Assembly: GCA_030765045.1 (NCBI GenBank)
Contig: CM060964.1
Location: 140,988,868 to 141,052,867, forward strand
Source: Tenodera sinensis
Taxonomy: Eukaryota > Arthropoda > Insecta > Mantodea > Mantidae
DNA length: 64,000 nucleotides
Reading direction: 5' to 3'
Part shown: piece after piece, positions 1 to 11,800 of the stretch
How positions within the stretch are numbered: position 1 is the stretch's first letter
Layout: each line of letters begins with the position of its first letter
Made by a program: the position numbers and the translations under genes
Notes under the pieces: model-generated
What the model saw: the letters and a program-made list of their open reading frames with translations, nothing else
Databases searched by the model: none
Told to the model about the DNA's origin: nothing

Positions 1-32
1 ATTTAAATGCTGTTCATATATGTATACCCACA

Positions 33-88
33 TTGGATTGGATTGGATTTGGTTTAAGGGCGCTCAACTTCTAGGTCATCAGCGCCCT
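33..88 (-). repeat. 56-bp truncated retroposon 3' end with TSD
   Basis: A 56-bp insert is flanked by the identical 12-mer TGTATACCCACA at 21-32 and 89-100, so it is a target-primed insertion. On the minus strand it has a hairpin (arms AAGGGCGCT at 56-64 and 81-89, 16-nt loop) followed by a short ATCCA-like repeated tail. This fits a severely 5'-truncated LINE or SINE that kept only the terminal hairpin and tail. The family is not known to me. Confidence 0.6.
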
Positions 89-100
89 TGTATACCCACA

Positions 101-2020
101 GGCACATACATTTATATTTTAATATGTTACTTTAGTTTTGTGAATACTTTTTTATCCTCTGGTCGACATATGCCATCAAAATTTGTGTTTGTATTCTGAG
201 CTCCCAATTCTACACAATTCTTTTCTATTCCTAATTTTACTAAAGTATTTAAAGCAGATGATGATATTATTTCCATGGATGTGTATAATGAGTGGTGATG
301 AACAACATAAAATGCAATAGTAGCCTCTGCAGCGCTAACATGATATGGTGACTGCATGGGCTGAGCAAAGAGACCTTCAATATCTAAAATAGCTTCAGTA
401 TTTTGTGAAGTGCTGTTTCATAGAAGACAGATGTACTTCCAACTCTTGCTCATCTACAAGAGAAAGGCTCGACATTTTAAAACAATGATAATGTGCCAAA
501 ATTGGCAGTTATAAATTAAAACCCCTTAAATAATCACCATAGCAACATCCCAGTCCAAATCAAACACACAAATGATTAAAAAGAAAAACACAACTACTTT
601 GTAAGCTTGCCTATGTGTGCAACAGAAACATATGTTGCTGGGGGACAAATATGACATTGTGCTTTGTGTTCGCTACTTCTTGCCTTGAATTACTTACACT
701 TTAACGACAATGATCATTGCTATAGCAAATTGCAGTTGCCGCTAATAACCAATTATTCCAGTTCATATTCTACCAATAACTGCTTGTCTGCTTGCTTCTG
801 AAAATGTAGGACATTAGAGACTTTTCAAAAATTCCCCCTGGATATCTGACAAATGGTTCAAATGTGGGACATGTCCAGAAAATTCCAGACACCAGTAACC
901 CTAACTTATCTTACTCTTACATGTGTCCTATTCTTATAATAAAAAAGTTAATTTAGACAAAGGCCATTGCATTTTAATGCTTTTAATTAGCAAAATACCG
1001 CTGGCCATAATAGATTTTCAAACTTACCATCTATATCTCAAAAAATTGCTGAAACATAAGTAGAATTTGATTCCTTGACTTCCACAGATTTACCTTTCTG
1101 AAAACCAAATTGTGAATCATTCATTTCAACCATACTTCAGAACTCTTTCATTCTCTTACATAAAAATTTTTATTAAATTTTTTCCAAAATGTTCAATAAA
1201 CAAATTGGTTGGAATGATTTAGGTAATTCCAAATACCTGTCATGCCCCATGTTTAATATTAAATTTGCTTCTTTCCAGATATAAGGTATTCCGTTTTGCT
1301 ATAAGCATTCATTCAATAAATGATGCATATGGGGTATAATTTTATTTTCTGAATTTAATTTACTTTAGCTTTTATTTCACATAGACTTGATACATTCTTC
1401 TTCCTCAACTTTTATATCCCTATTCATAGTTAAGAAATATCAGAAGTAAAAATTATACCATCAATTGGACAGTAATTTTCATAATCTTCTATTTTCTTGC
1501 ATAAAAATTCACCTTCCTATTTAGGTACATCATTTGGTAATAAGGTGTCCAAAAATACTTTAACTGATTCGCATGCTTTTAATTTCCCAGTCACCACTTC
1601 TTTATTTGGCATTCCCCAAATGTCTATTTATACATTTTCTTCTATATAAGTCTTACATAGCTTCATAATATTTCCATCCAGCTTATTTTTAAACTTGTCC
1701 TTTGCTTCTTTGTACCTTTCCAAATTTGCTTCTCTTTCTGCTCTTACACTTACTATCAAGGTTTTGGTAGATTATTGTTAGTTTACACATTTTAGATCTT
1801 GGTTTCTCTAAATAATGATTCCAAAATGTATGGACATTCATTTTATTCTTAAACATTAGAATGTATTTATTAATTGCTTCTTGAATTGGATTAACCAATT
1901 ATTTCACTTTCTATCACCATCATCACCTAATTTTGTGTTTTGAGGCACTTTCAACTCCATTATTAATTTACTTCAGTAAGCTTTTTAAAAATGATATACT
2001 GTACTTAAAAAGACATTGTC
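101..2020. other. AT-rich stretch, no gene recognised
   Basis: About 1.9 kb of AT-rich sequence. Only short open frames without recognisable motifs are present (for example minus-strand frames of 60-76 codons near 130-360 and 1690-1900). I see no transposon ends or RNA genes here. Confidence 0.5.
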
Positions 2021-2022
2021 TT

Positions 2023-2326
<304 letters not shown>

Positions 2327-3125
2327 CAATTTATCTTATCTTTCAGGAAGATGTAGGATGTGTCATAATTCATGCTGTACATAAACTTATATACAATATA
2401 CAATAAGAAGTGCATATACCTATGTAGTTAATTACAATAAATAGTACAATTCTTCCTAATTTTACAATAGTGAATCTCTTCTTCTAAAGTCAATCGTGGG
2501 CTGCCTGCAGGTGATATCACTGGTGAACTAGTTCTCTTCTGTCAGTTTTACCTTTCAATCGCATGAAACAGAAAAAAAGTAATTAGTTGAATGTTTAAGG
2601 CTACTATTATATAATTTCTCAGGACTTATCTATATCTCATATATTCTTCCACTGAGTGGAACTGGTTAAGATTTGGGAATTTGTGAATTTCCTTTTCAAA
2701 CTTAGTTTCTGATTTAATAGTCTTTAGATGTTCAGGTAGTTGGTTATATATTTTTATGCCACTGTATTTAAATGATTTCTGGAAAAGATTAGTTCTATGG
2801 GCCTTTATATAGAGTTTGTTTTTGTTCCTGGTGTTATGGGCATGTATATCTGTGTTCATTGTTATGTTACCCATATTGCCTTTAACATGAATTAACATTT
2901 CTTATATGTAGAGGCTCGGAAATGTGAGTATGTTTAGTTGTTTAAAATACTCTACAGCTTTCTCTAGGAGAGATACCCACTATTATTCCTAACGCTCTCT
3001 TTTGTAATTTGAAAATTGGATTACTATAACTTGAATTTCCCCATAGCTTTATTTCATATAATAGTAGTGGGTGAAAATAAGAGTAATAGGAGGCTTTTAG
3101 CATTCCACTAGAAACACGAGACTTT
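2327..3125 (-). pseudogene. LINE 3' fragment (end of reverse transcriptase ORF plus tail)
   Basis: Minus-strand translation from about 3100 to 2626 gives the C-terminal region of a CR1/Jockey-like non-LTR reverse transcriptase polyprotein: an LQKRALGII stretch, a PRESCREYFK stretch, then NTRNKNKL and a YSGIKIYNQLPEHLK block near the end. The frame is broken upstream of 2898 by stops and shifts; the last 90 codons are open. The 3' UTR runs into AAGATAAGATAAATTGGATGG and then the tetranucleotide array. The copy is 5'-truncated, as is usual for LINEs. It has the same orientation and type as the larger LINE at 5.7-10 kb, but a different tail unit. Confidence 0.75.
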
Positions 3126-3650
3126 AACTGGAAAAGGATAAAGCGTACTACTTAATTTCTTTGTCAATTTCTCCACATGTTTATCCCACCTCAGATGTTG
3201 GTCAAAATTCCTATTTCAAAACAAATTGCACTATGATCACTGATTGTTATACTTTGCATTACTCTCCAAGTAGTTATTATTTAGATTATTTCCTACTCAC
3301 TAAGTTTAAATCAATATTTGATTCCATACTTGCACTGTTGCTATATGTGCAGGAGTTGTTTGGTTTGTTTATAATAAAGGTTGAGTTCCATGATTAATTT
3401 TTATAGTTTACTTTACCATTGGTTTCTTCACCAAAGCACCATGGTGGTTAAGTTTTGGCATAAATAGTTACTATTAGTTCAGTATCCTCATAATGTTCAT
3501 AAATATCTTTAATTTTTTGCAAATAAAACACCATTTCATACAAGTATTGAAAACAGGAATTTATCATTATGCTTGATCTTGTTTCTGTCATTTCTTCCAA
3601 ACAGAATAATTTGGATTCATTATTACCAATACAGTTGCTTTTGCATTTTC
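3126..3650. other. Unassigned stretch
   Basis: AT-rich sequence with short frames on both strands (3161-3397 plus, 3448-3735 minus) and no recognised motif. A pyrimidine-rich run ending in AG just before 3655 resembles a 3' splice site for the coding-like block that follows, but this is weak. Confidence 0.3.
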
Positions 3651-4500
3651 CAGTATCAGCAATCACACCTGAGTAAGAAACAAAAAGTCCCAGCAAGCAC
3701 CAGAGTGGCTGAAACACCTTTAGCTGCCACTTCACTGCAGCTAAGTTCCACCAGCCAAGAGCTTACAATTAATGCTACTCCTGTGCAGGGTGTCATTCCA
3801 CAGTGGGATACTGAAACAGTCATACAGCAACTTTCTCTTCTGATCTCCTTCCCCCTATACAAGGGTCATGGTGAAGGTGTTCCCCAGGATTTCTCCATGC
3901 AGCATTCTACCTTCTCTGCCCGGCATAAGTGGCTTTCATTTATTAGTGGCATCCACAATTTCTGTGACTGTGAACCAGCACCATTAGTCTGGATAGAGAT
4001 TATTGATCAGACTGTAAGGTGAAGATTGCCCTTCTTAGGAAGATACCTACACCTGATGCAAGCCAACATGAATGCCACTGGCCACATCAATACTACTGTG
4101 GTTTCGCATCCACCACCACGGACTCTTGAGAATATGACCTCCACCACTGATGCTATAACTGGCTCAGCTGACGTGGGAACTCCCATTTCACAGGGTAGAT
4201 CCAGTGTCCAAAATATCTGTTCAGAAGGATGACATTGACACCATGTCGACTCTGCCACAACTCTCATTAGTCTCAAGCCAAGAGCAAGCCCAGCTGTATC
4301 TATTGTCATTTCCATTCCAAAACCAGCCAAAACTTGCTAGAGACATCCAGGACATCCACCCAGAAATCCTGAATCTTACTATGCAAGTCTCGAGACTGAA
4401 AGAGGAACTTCGGAAGGTGTTTGAAACATTCACTATCAGACTACAAATCCACGACATCTTAGCAGTCACAACACATTTTATCACATTATCAATATAGCCT
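3651..4500 (+). other. Unidentified coding-like block
   Basis: Composition changes here to a less AT-rich, codon-like sequence. An open frame runs from about 3655 to 4022 (rich in S, T and Q, with a CDCEPAP stretch), followed by a short frame at 4026-4232 and another at 4204-4497 that contains an amphipathic MQVSRLKEELRKVF segment resembling a coiled coil. A possible acceptor (pyrimidine-rich tract then AG at about 3654) and a possible donor (ACTGTAAGG at about 4011-4019) bracket the first frame. I do not recognise a protein family. It could be a decayed retroelement gag/ORF1 or an exon of a host gene. The Penelope-type inverted repeat just downstream makes an element origin somewhat more likely. 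Confidence 0.3.
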
Positions 4501-4621
4501 TCATCTCCATTAACAACAAAATCAGCCTCCAGATTACAGATCTGTCTGTGAACTTTAGCAAGCTCTAATACAACTACCTATACATCAGAATAATTATAAA
4601 AGAAACTTTTGGGCTGATTTT

Positions 4622-4894
4622 CGATGGTCTGCTGGAGTAACTATGCCCAAATGTTTTGTCCACAACCATAGTGGACATCATCAGTGGTGCAGGAGAAGCC
4701 TTCTATCAGCCATACTACCTCAGCTGTCCCAGAGCCATCAGAGAAGACTCCTCTCTACATACATACCACATCCCGACCGTTAACATTTCAAATGCAACTG
4801 AGCCTTCACAGAGGAGACTTTGCCTGCACCACCAATGATGCTCACCACAGTTGTGGATGAAACTTCTGGACATAGTTACTCCAGCAGACCATGG
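4622..4894. repeat. 72-bp inverted repeat of a Penelope-like terminal region
   Basis: Arms at 4622-4693 and 4823-4894 are inverted copies, about 80 percent identical by eye, separated by 129 bp. Each arm contains a hairpin bordered by hammerhead-like core motifs (see the RNA entry). Inverted terminal fragments of this kind are typical of Penelope-like elements, whose copies often carry a partial inverted 'pseudo-LTR' at one end. No reverse transcriptase is readable next to it. Confidence 0.55.
4643..4690 (-). ncRNA. Hammerhead-ribozyme-like motif (decayed), Penelope type
   Basis: Read on the minus strand: CUGAUGA core, one extra U, stem GUCCAC paired with GUGGAC around loop UAUGGUU, then AAAAC where a hammerhead needs GAAAC. 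The other arm (plus strand, 4826-4865) has the GAAAC intact but a damaged CUGAUGA. The two decayed copies together imply an ancestor with both cores. Penelope-like elements are known to carry hammerhead motifs in their terminal repeats. Activity of this copy is unlikely. Confidence 0.45.
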
Positions 4895-5261
4895 CAAATC
4901 AGTCCAGAGGTTTCTTCTAATTATCAACTCTGGCTGTAAAAGCCTATACTTACTCATATACATCAGAAATTTCATGGAACAAACATGGGCATCGGCAGAC
5001 TTTTTTCAGGGAGCATCACATGTTGGAAGATTACAATCAAATAATATTAATTCATTATTCTGTTGTCAAAGGTTATAGCATTTGTTAGCGATAACCATAT
5101 TAATTTGTGCTAATTAAAAATTGTTCTTAACATAAAAATTAAAACAGTAGTCTAAGTCATTAATTGACTGCACATTAAATTCATTAATCACAAAGGGGAG
5201 GGGGCCATGGGACCCCTTGCTCCCTTCCCCTTCGCGACACCCATGGGAACTGTACTCTACA
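4895..5261. other. Intervening sequence with GC-rich patch
   Basis: AT-rich sequence, probably partly the remainder of the Penelope-type terminal region up to about 4990. A short GC-rich patch at 5194-5250 contains CCATGGGA-like near-palindromic pieces. No gene or RNA recognised. Confidence 0.3.
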
Positions 5262-5273
5262 CTGGCAAATAAC

Positions 5274-5507
5274 GTCGGTCTGGGTGGCTCAGTTGGTTAG
5301 ACGCTGGCCTACGGATCCCAAGGTCGCAGGTTCAAACCCGGCCCTGGCCGATGGTTTTTAAGTGTGCTTAAAAACGTCAGCTCCATGTCAGTAGATTTAC
5401 TGGCATATAAAAGAACTCCTGCGGGACAAAATTCCGGCACACCGGCGACGCTGATGTGATCCTGGCAATTGACAGCGTCATTAAACAAGAAAATAATTGT
5501 TTAATTG
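5274..5507 (+). repeat. SINE-1 copy a (tRNA-derived), perfect 12-bp TSD
   Basis: The head is tRNA-like, with an A box TGGCTCAGTTGG and a B box GGTTCAAACCC. A body follows with GTCAGTAGATTTACTGG and AACTCCTGCGGGAC, and the end is GTCATTAAACAAG. The 12-mer CTGGCAAATAAC occurs exactly at 5262-5273 and 5508-5519, defining the insertion. The head lacks a foldable complete tRNA, so this is a pol III retroposon and not a tRNA gene. Three further partial copies occur in reverse orientation near 37.7, 43.2 and possibly 44.6 kb. Confidence 0.85.
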
Positions 5508-5519
5508 CTGGCAAATAAC

Positions 5520-5683
5520 AAAACCTTTCCTGATGCAAATGTCCAAGAACGCTTAAAGTGGCCTCTTCATTTCTAAACCTATTCATCAATCCCTTTACCA
5601 TTTTCAAAACATTGGTTAGTTTTCCTAGCATCAATCCATCTGGGTCACAGTCAAGGTGAAAGTTGTAATTGCTTACCCAGGAT
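5520..5683. other. Flank of SINE-1 and LINE tail
   Basis: On the minus strand a short open frame (about 5520-5665) reads through what would be continuous sequence if SINE-1 is removed; it contains MVKGLMNRFRNEEATL. It may be a fragment of another transposase, but I cannot assign it. Confidence 0.25.
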
Positions 5684-5818
5684 GATGATGATAATAATAA
5701 TAATGATAATGATAATAATGATAATAATGATGATGATAATAATGATAATAATAATGGTAATAATGATGATAATAATGATAATAAAAAGGATAACGATAAC
5801 GATAATGATAATAATAAT
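5684..5818. repeat. GAT/AAT trinucleotide tail of the LINE
   Basis: Imperfect trinucleotide array (GAT, AAT and a few AAC-type variants). In minus orientation it is ATT/ATC repeats following the LINE 3' end, which reads GATGAAATAAATATTATT. It is therefore most simply the LINE tail that has expanded and diverged. Confidence 0.85.
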
Positions 5819-5895
5819 ATTTATTTCATCCAGTTTGTCATACATATGATTTTGGACATGTCAGAAATACAATTACATATTTACAAACTGGTTTC

Positions 5896-8764
5896 TCAGA
5901 TTTCCTTCAAGTCATATAAACATTTATTAATCAGATACATCCTCAACTTCCTTTCAAATTGCTGTTTAGAAACTTCAGCTACAGATTTAATGTCTTGTGG
6001 TAGTTTGTTGTAAAGTGTGATTCCAGAAATATACACATCTTTTAGAGATACACTTTTATTCACACTATGCCTAAAATAGTCCATGTTTCCTCTTGTATAG
6101 TGTTCATGAATTTGGTTGTTTTTGATTGGTTTAAACTTATCTATTACATACATTATTGCTCTGAATGCATAGAGAGAGTAGATGGTAAGTAGTTTATTAT
6201 TGATAAAGGTTTCCTTACATGATTCCCTTGCTTTTAGGTTAAACATGATTCTGATACATTTCTTTTGATATATAAGCAATTTGTCCATATGCATTTTTGC
6301 AGCAGCACCCCAGATTTCAATCCCATAAAGTATGTGTGGATAGAAACATCCATGGTATATTAGTTTCAATATATTACTGTCACTGTAATTGCTGAAGTAT
6401 CTAAGTAGATATACTGTTTTACTAATTTTCCCACATATATGTTCAATATGTTCAGCCCATGTTAGCCTATTATCAACAATAAGACCTAAAAATTTGTGTG
6501 TTTTTGTTTCAAGGATACTGTTACTATCTACTTTTAGTGTCATATTACTACCATTTTTATTGAATTGCATCATTTTAGTTTTTTGCATGTTGCAGTGTAG
6601 ATTTATTGATTTAAAGTAATTTAACAACCAGGAAGTGGTATTATTTAATCCTTCTACCGTTTTATTCCAACATACAGCTGTAGTATCATCTGCGTAAGTT
6701 ACCACTGAAGTATTGGGAGGATTTCTAATATCATTAATATAAATAATAAACAGTAAAGGCCCCAACACTGTCCCTTGCGGTACACCATACTTCACAATTT
6801 TCAAATCTGATTTTACTTTTTGTATGTATCTCCCTTTTTTGTATGATATTTTGGTAAACTGCTTTCTTCCAATCAGATAACTATGAATTAAATCCAAGGG
6901 TAATCCTCTTATACCATAGTTTTCCAATTTACTAATTAAAATATTATGGTTGATGGAATCAAAGGTCTTAGATAAATCAAAAAATAATATACTGACCTCA
7001 TTATTTTCTAGATTCTCAATTATTTCATGTATGGACTGAATAATAGCTGAAATGGTGGATCTCCCTTTTCTAAATCCATGTTGAAAGTTCTGTAATATAT
7101 TAAATTTACTCAAGTAGTTATCTAATCTTAACAACAAAATCCTTTCAAACAATTTGGCTATTTCAGATGTTAAAGCTATAGGTCTATAATTATCAATACT
7201 TAATTCATCTCCCTTTTTAAATATCGGCCTAATTATTCCTAATTTCAACATTTCTGGGAACTGTCCCTGTTCTATTGAGAAATTAATTAAATGAGTTAAT
7301 GGTTTTGCAAATATACATTTACATCTTTTTAATAAAAATGAGCTAATTTCATTCCACCCACTACTCCTTTTATTTGGTAAGTTATTGATTATCTTAATGA
7401 TTTCATCTTCTGTGACTGGTTTGAGAAAGAAGGAGGAATTGCTTGTAGTGTTTACATTTACAGAATTATTCCCACTAGCTGAGTGCGTGGGCATATTTAT
7501 GAAATAGTCGTTAATGTTTTGGCTTATAGTAACAGGATCATTAACCACATCCCCATTTAGGTTTAATTTAATGTTTTCATGTAAACCAGTATATCTTCTA
7601 GCTTCATTTATTACACCCCAAGCTGTTTTGCTGACATTTTTTGACTTCCACATCTTCTCTCTATATGCATCAATTTTAACAGCTTTTAGATTCTTGAGAT
7701 ACTCACATCTAACTGCTTTATATCTATTTTTGTAGTATTCAAGTGATGAACTTTTATACAAAATATACATATGTTTCATTTTTTCTTTTGGTTTCATCGT
7801 TGTTAAAGGTAATTTTACTCTTTTCCTTCCAATATTGTTTACATCAACATTTATTTTTGGACATGTAGCATCAAAATTCAATTTAAATAAATTATAGAAT
7901 TGACTCCATTTATCATTTACATTACCACACTCACCGAGTGAACTTTCCCAATTTATTGCAGCTAAACTATTTGTTAAATTGTTTAAATTTTCATTACTTA
8001 AATCCCTTACAATTCTTCTTTCTTTACTGTCTAGCCCATGGTAAGCTACATTAAAGGTAGTTAATTGGGTATAGTGATCAGAAATATGAGTTTCTAACAC
8101 GACAGAAGATATTTCTGTTACATTTGATGCAATATGGTCTATGGTAGATGAGGTACTAGCAGTTACTCTAGTGGGTTCTTGTATTAAATCTTTTATATTA
8201 TATGAATTAAACACCTCTTTTAGGCTTTTGTATGATTTATCATTAGGGTCTAAATTAATATTAATATTAATATTAAGATAGAATAACTTTAGCATCTCTC
8301 TTTGAATATTGCTGGAGTATAATTTCCAGTTGTGTTATAAATTCATTAACGGGAGATGAGGGTGAGCGATATACTCCAAATACAGTAAAATTTCCAATAT
8401 TTGTAGCAATTCTAATGGCTCACACTTCTAGAACCTTCTCTATGCATAGATTATTTAGGTTTAGTGCAGTGAACTTCATTTCCGGCTTTGTGTATATCAT
8501 AACCCCACCACTTTTATATTGAGATCTACAAAATTTGGAAGCTACAATATAATTCTCGATGTTACAAATTTCCTCACTCTTTGCACCATGCTCAGTTATA
8601 ATGCATATATCTGTGTCTATATCATTTAATATTTGTGATTGTGCTAACAGTTTGGATTGTATGTACTGTATGTTTAAATGAAATACTTTTAGCATATTAG
8701 AATTTTGTTCTCTAGTTCTACATGAATAATTTACTGAGTTATTTGAACCTTTTATCATGGGCAT
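5896..8764 (-). pseudogene. LINE ORF2: endonuclease plus reverse transcriptase
   Basis: Encodes the enzyme that nicks the target DNA and reverse-transcribes the element RNA. The N-terminal endonuclease-like part (8764 to about 8300) shows LNIQYIQSK, IITEHG, KSGGVMIY and YRSPSSP stretches, and a PTRVTASTSSTIDHI block at its end. The reverse transcriptase follows with GWNEISSFLLK, NYRPIAL, GFRKGRS, the catalytic-region FFDLSKTFD, YGVPQGTVLGPLLF and the YADD box, then the long C-terminal region. From 8295 down to 5896 the frame is open for 799 codons. Lesions: an in-frame stop at 8420-8422 and a frameshift near 8295; the endonuclease block expected to read like GDFNIN is degraded (LNININ). The reverse-transcriptase aspartates look intact. 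Confidence 0.85.
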
Positions 8765-8790
8765 CGACGTAACATCCTCACTACCTACCT

Positions 8791-9969
8791 TCAGTTTCCC
8801 TTACACATAACAGAGGATATAGTGTTACACAATAAATTACCAAATATGAAAACACCTCTTTTGTTCAAGTACACCCCATCTTTAGCATAGTCACTGTCAC
8901 TTAGCCACCAGTTTCCATCTACCATTTCACAGTCTTTCACCTTACACATCCAATTTATTTCACCATTGATCCGGAATATTCTTCTGTTGCTCATGCCTTT
9001 TCTTCGCAGTACGCCACTTACAACCACTTTTGCTTCTGGAAGTTGCCGCTTGATAGTCTGCACTATATCCATAATTTCCCCCATAATTTCTTTGGCATAA
9101 ACTCCATTTCTCACATTATTTGTTCCGACATGTAGAGCCACAACTTCCGGTCCGATTTTTTCGAGGTTCATTTGCTCAATTTGATGTTTTAGTTTTGTAG
9201 CCCGGATTCCCGGAAAACATTGGACATCATATCCTTTGTCCCTACAAATTTCACCAGCAACTTTTAATAAAGAGTCACCTACCAATAAAACTTTGGGTTT
9301 TTTCTCCCGGTTTCACTCAGTCTGCAATTTGGGTCACCTGGAGCTGCAATACGCAGATTGCTTACTTGTGGAGGTATCCGTAACCTCATTACGAACATTT
9401 AGCGCTTCAAATTTATTTAGTGTCTGTACTGCACAATGGATTTCCTTGATTTTGTTCTCAGCCATACTCCTATCTGGCTCAGAATGCCTTCACACATGTC
9501 TGCTTGTCGTATGAACCACCTTCGTGAATCCGTCCGGCATTTGTTGGTTAGAAGCCTCCATTTCTGCTTTGCCATGTTCCAGCTGGGTTAAGGCCTGTTC
9601 CAGTTCTGTGCTAAGTTGTGCCAACTGTATCTCCAGGGTATGATTTTCCTTTTTCATCGCTCTCATTTCCTCCTGCACACGTTTCAACTCGTTATTTTGG
9701 ATGTCCACTGTTGTATGGAGTGACGCTATAATTTCACTATCGCCATTTTCCCGCGTTATGGTTGCACGCATGGTCACAGTTTGTTGCTTTTTTTCTTCTC
9801 CACCACCATGCATCACTTTCCCTTTACTCCTGTTATTTACACTACTGTTTTTAACTAAAGCACTCCACTCTGTATTAGAATTACGATAAATATTATCACA
9901 CATTTTTTGGTGCATACGCCGCGTTAAAACTCCAGCCATCACCATCTTGGAATCCACAGATGAAATCAT
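8791..9969 (-). pseudogene. LINE ORF1: coiled coil plus SGNH/GDSL esterase-like domain
   Basis: The upstream frame (9969 to 9490) begins MISSVDSKMVMAG and ends in a strongly heptad-like segment (ELKRVQEEMRAMKKENHTLE and onward), predicted coiled coil. Between 9490 and 9300 the frame is broken by stops. The downstream frame (9285 to 8791) has the esterase signature: VGDSLLK for block I, HVGTNNVRNG for the GxND-like block, and DGVYLNKRG near the end where the catalytic Asp/His block lies; the His position appears to be Asn. In CR1-type elements this protein binds element RNA. Its stop lies 27 bp before the ORF2 start. The copy is inactive as it stands. Confidence 0.75.
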
Positions 9970-10202
9970 TACTCACTCCCATCCATTGGACCTCAACTTT
10001 TCAGCTTTCATTTACTACTCAGGTGCTATGCAGGATTACACAAACTCTCATACAGCTCTGACTGTACTGACAGATCTACTGCTGTCATTGATAGCTAAGG
10101 AATGTGACAAAGTATAAGACAGCATTTAAAGGAGCTTCTAAGTCATAATATATTCACTATAGTAGTCTAATGACATATATTCATATTTCAGGGAGTCAAA
10201 CC

Positions 10203-10424
10203 TGTTGGTTGGGGAAATGGTGTGTATACTTTACTGGAAGCAGGCATGACGTGAAAGTGAAAGTTAAACAATTTATTTTGCAGAAAACTATTAACTCTTA
10301 CATGGTTGTTGGTAGGTTAAGAAAAAAGGAAGAGGACAAAATATACATAAGCAAAATGTTGCCAATACAACAGAATAAAACTTCTCAGTTGCGTAAACGT
10401 AAATTAATGTCAGTTAACTCAACA
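10203..10424 (-). repeat. 3' LTR of the copia element
   Basis: In element orientation it starts TGTTGAGTTAACTGACATT and ends in CCAACCAACA. Directly upstream (plus 10425-10434) is a purine run CGAGGAGGTG on the minus strand, the expected polypurine tract. Confidence 0.88.
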
Positions 10425-10701
10425 CACCTCCTCGTTTGCACAACTTTACACTTTTCTCTTAGTAATGCATGTCTCTTGGCAGATAATGGTTTAGTTAACA
10501 AATCTACAATCATCAACTCAGTAGGACAATATTTACAACAAATGAGTTACTTATCAACATAGTCTTTAACAAAATGAAATTTTGTGTCTATATGTTTGGT
10601 TCGATTGGAGAATTTCCCACCTTTGTCAAACACAAACAGCTTTGGTTGTCCTCATATATAGTTGTGGCACTACTCAAATCTTGTTGCATATTTCTCAGCA
10701 G

Positions 10702-11800
10702 TTACTGCAACCATAGTCCTTCTTGGTGTGCTTCTGATAAAGCTATATATTCAGCCTCTGTAGATGATAATGACACACACACTTGTTTTCTGCAGCACCA
10801 GCTGATGACTCCTCCATTTAAGAAAAACACATAACCACAGTTGGACTTCCTTGTTTTGCAGTCTTCTGCCCATTTAGCATCAGTGTAGCCAACAAGTCCT
10901 GCATTTTCTTGAGATGGAATGTTGCTAAGTCTGAGTTTTATACCTGCTGTAGACTTGAGGTATTTTACTACTCGTTTCAACTGTATCCAATCTTCTTGAC
11001 TTGGAACTGAGACTCTTTGAGCCAAAATACTCACACTTGCAGAAATATCTGGTCTTGTATTGACTGATATGTATAACAGACATCCAATCAAATTTTTGAT
11101 ATTTGGTGTTATTCTTCAGCAGATCTGTGCATTCGGATTTCCCATAACTTTGATCCAATGGTGTACCCACCTGCTTTGCATCTGGTAGTCCAAAGCCAAA
11201 TGCAACTTTGTTGATTTAGTCCAACTGGTACAGTTCAAAGTTCCCATCTGAGTCTTTAGTAACTTCAATTCCCAGGTACTGTCTAATGTGACCTAGAGCT
11301 TTGACCTTGAATTGTTTTGACAGGATACTTTCAGCCTCATGTATTACATTTTCTGTCTTTCCAGCAACAATGATGTCATCCACATAGACTAAAATGTAAC
11401 ACCAGTTTCCGTTGACTCTCTTGGAATAAAAGCATTGATCTGTTTTACTTTGTGTGAAGTTAGCGTTTACTATAACTTCATGCACAGCTTCATTCCAAAC
11501 TCTAGCTGCCTGTTCCAGTTCATAAATACTTTTCTTCAATAAGCACACCTTTGAAGTATCTCCTTTGACGAAACCTGCTGGTCGCTTCATGTAAACAGTC
11601 TCGTTCAGTTCACCATGGAGAAATGCAGTTTCCACATCAAAATGATAGATCATTAATTCTTCTTTTGCTGCAACTGATAACGAGGTTCACAGGGTTGTTT
11701 GACGTACTACTGGAGCAAAGGTTTCATCATAATCTTCACCATGGACTGTCGGTTTGTGTCACCTTCTGGAACAGGCTGTTCACCTTCAATAATCTTCTTA
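10702..11800 (-). pseudogene. copia pol remnant: reverse transcriptase and RNase H
   Basis: Reading from 11770 down: the reverse transcriptase start (KPTVHGEDYDETFAPVVRQ in one frame), then FDVETAFLHGELNE, MKRPAGFV and the catalytic YVDD box with LGIEVTKD, open from 11653 to 11216. A short broken interval follows, then RNase H from 11091 to 10702 with GCLLYISVNTRPDI, GYTDAKWAEDCKTRKS and LSSTEAEYIAL. At least one in-frame stop (TGA near 11690) and frameshifts around 11100-11215 separate the pieces. Protease and integrase are absent because of the deletion. Confidence 0.9.

Larger units (their letters stand above)
5684..9985 (-). mobile_element. Near full-length CR1-like LINE (non-LTR retrotransposon)
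   Basis: A minus-strand element with, in order, a coiled-coil and esterase-like ORF1, an endonuclease/reverse-transcriptase ORF2, a short 3' UTR with AATAAA and a trinucleotide tail. An SGNH/GDSL esterase in ORF1 is a known property of CR1-group LINEs, which supports the assignment. Both ORFs carry a small number of lesions, so the copy is fairly young but not autonomous. I could not define the 5' end or a TSD; about 9985 is where ORF1 begins. Confidence 0.8.

Noticed and set aside
5277..5345. Possible tRNA gene
   Set aside because: A and B boxes are present but the cloverleaf is not complete and the sequence continues into a SINE body with TSDs; the same head recurs in degraded copies.
6389..7735. 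Plus-strand frames at 6389-6619 and 7514-7735
   Set aside because: Antisense shadows of the LINE reverse transcriptase, which has clear motifs on the minus strand.
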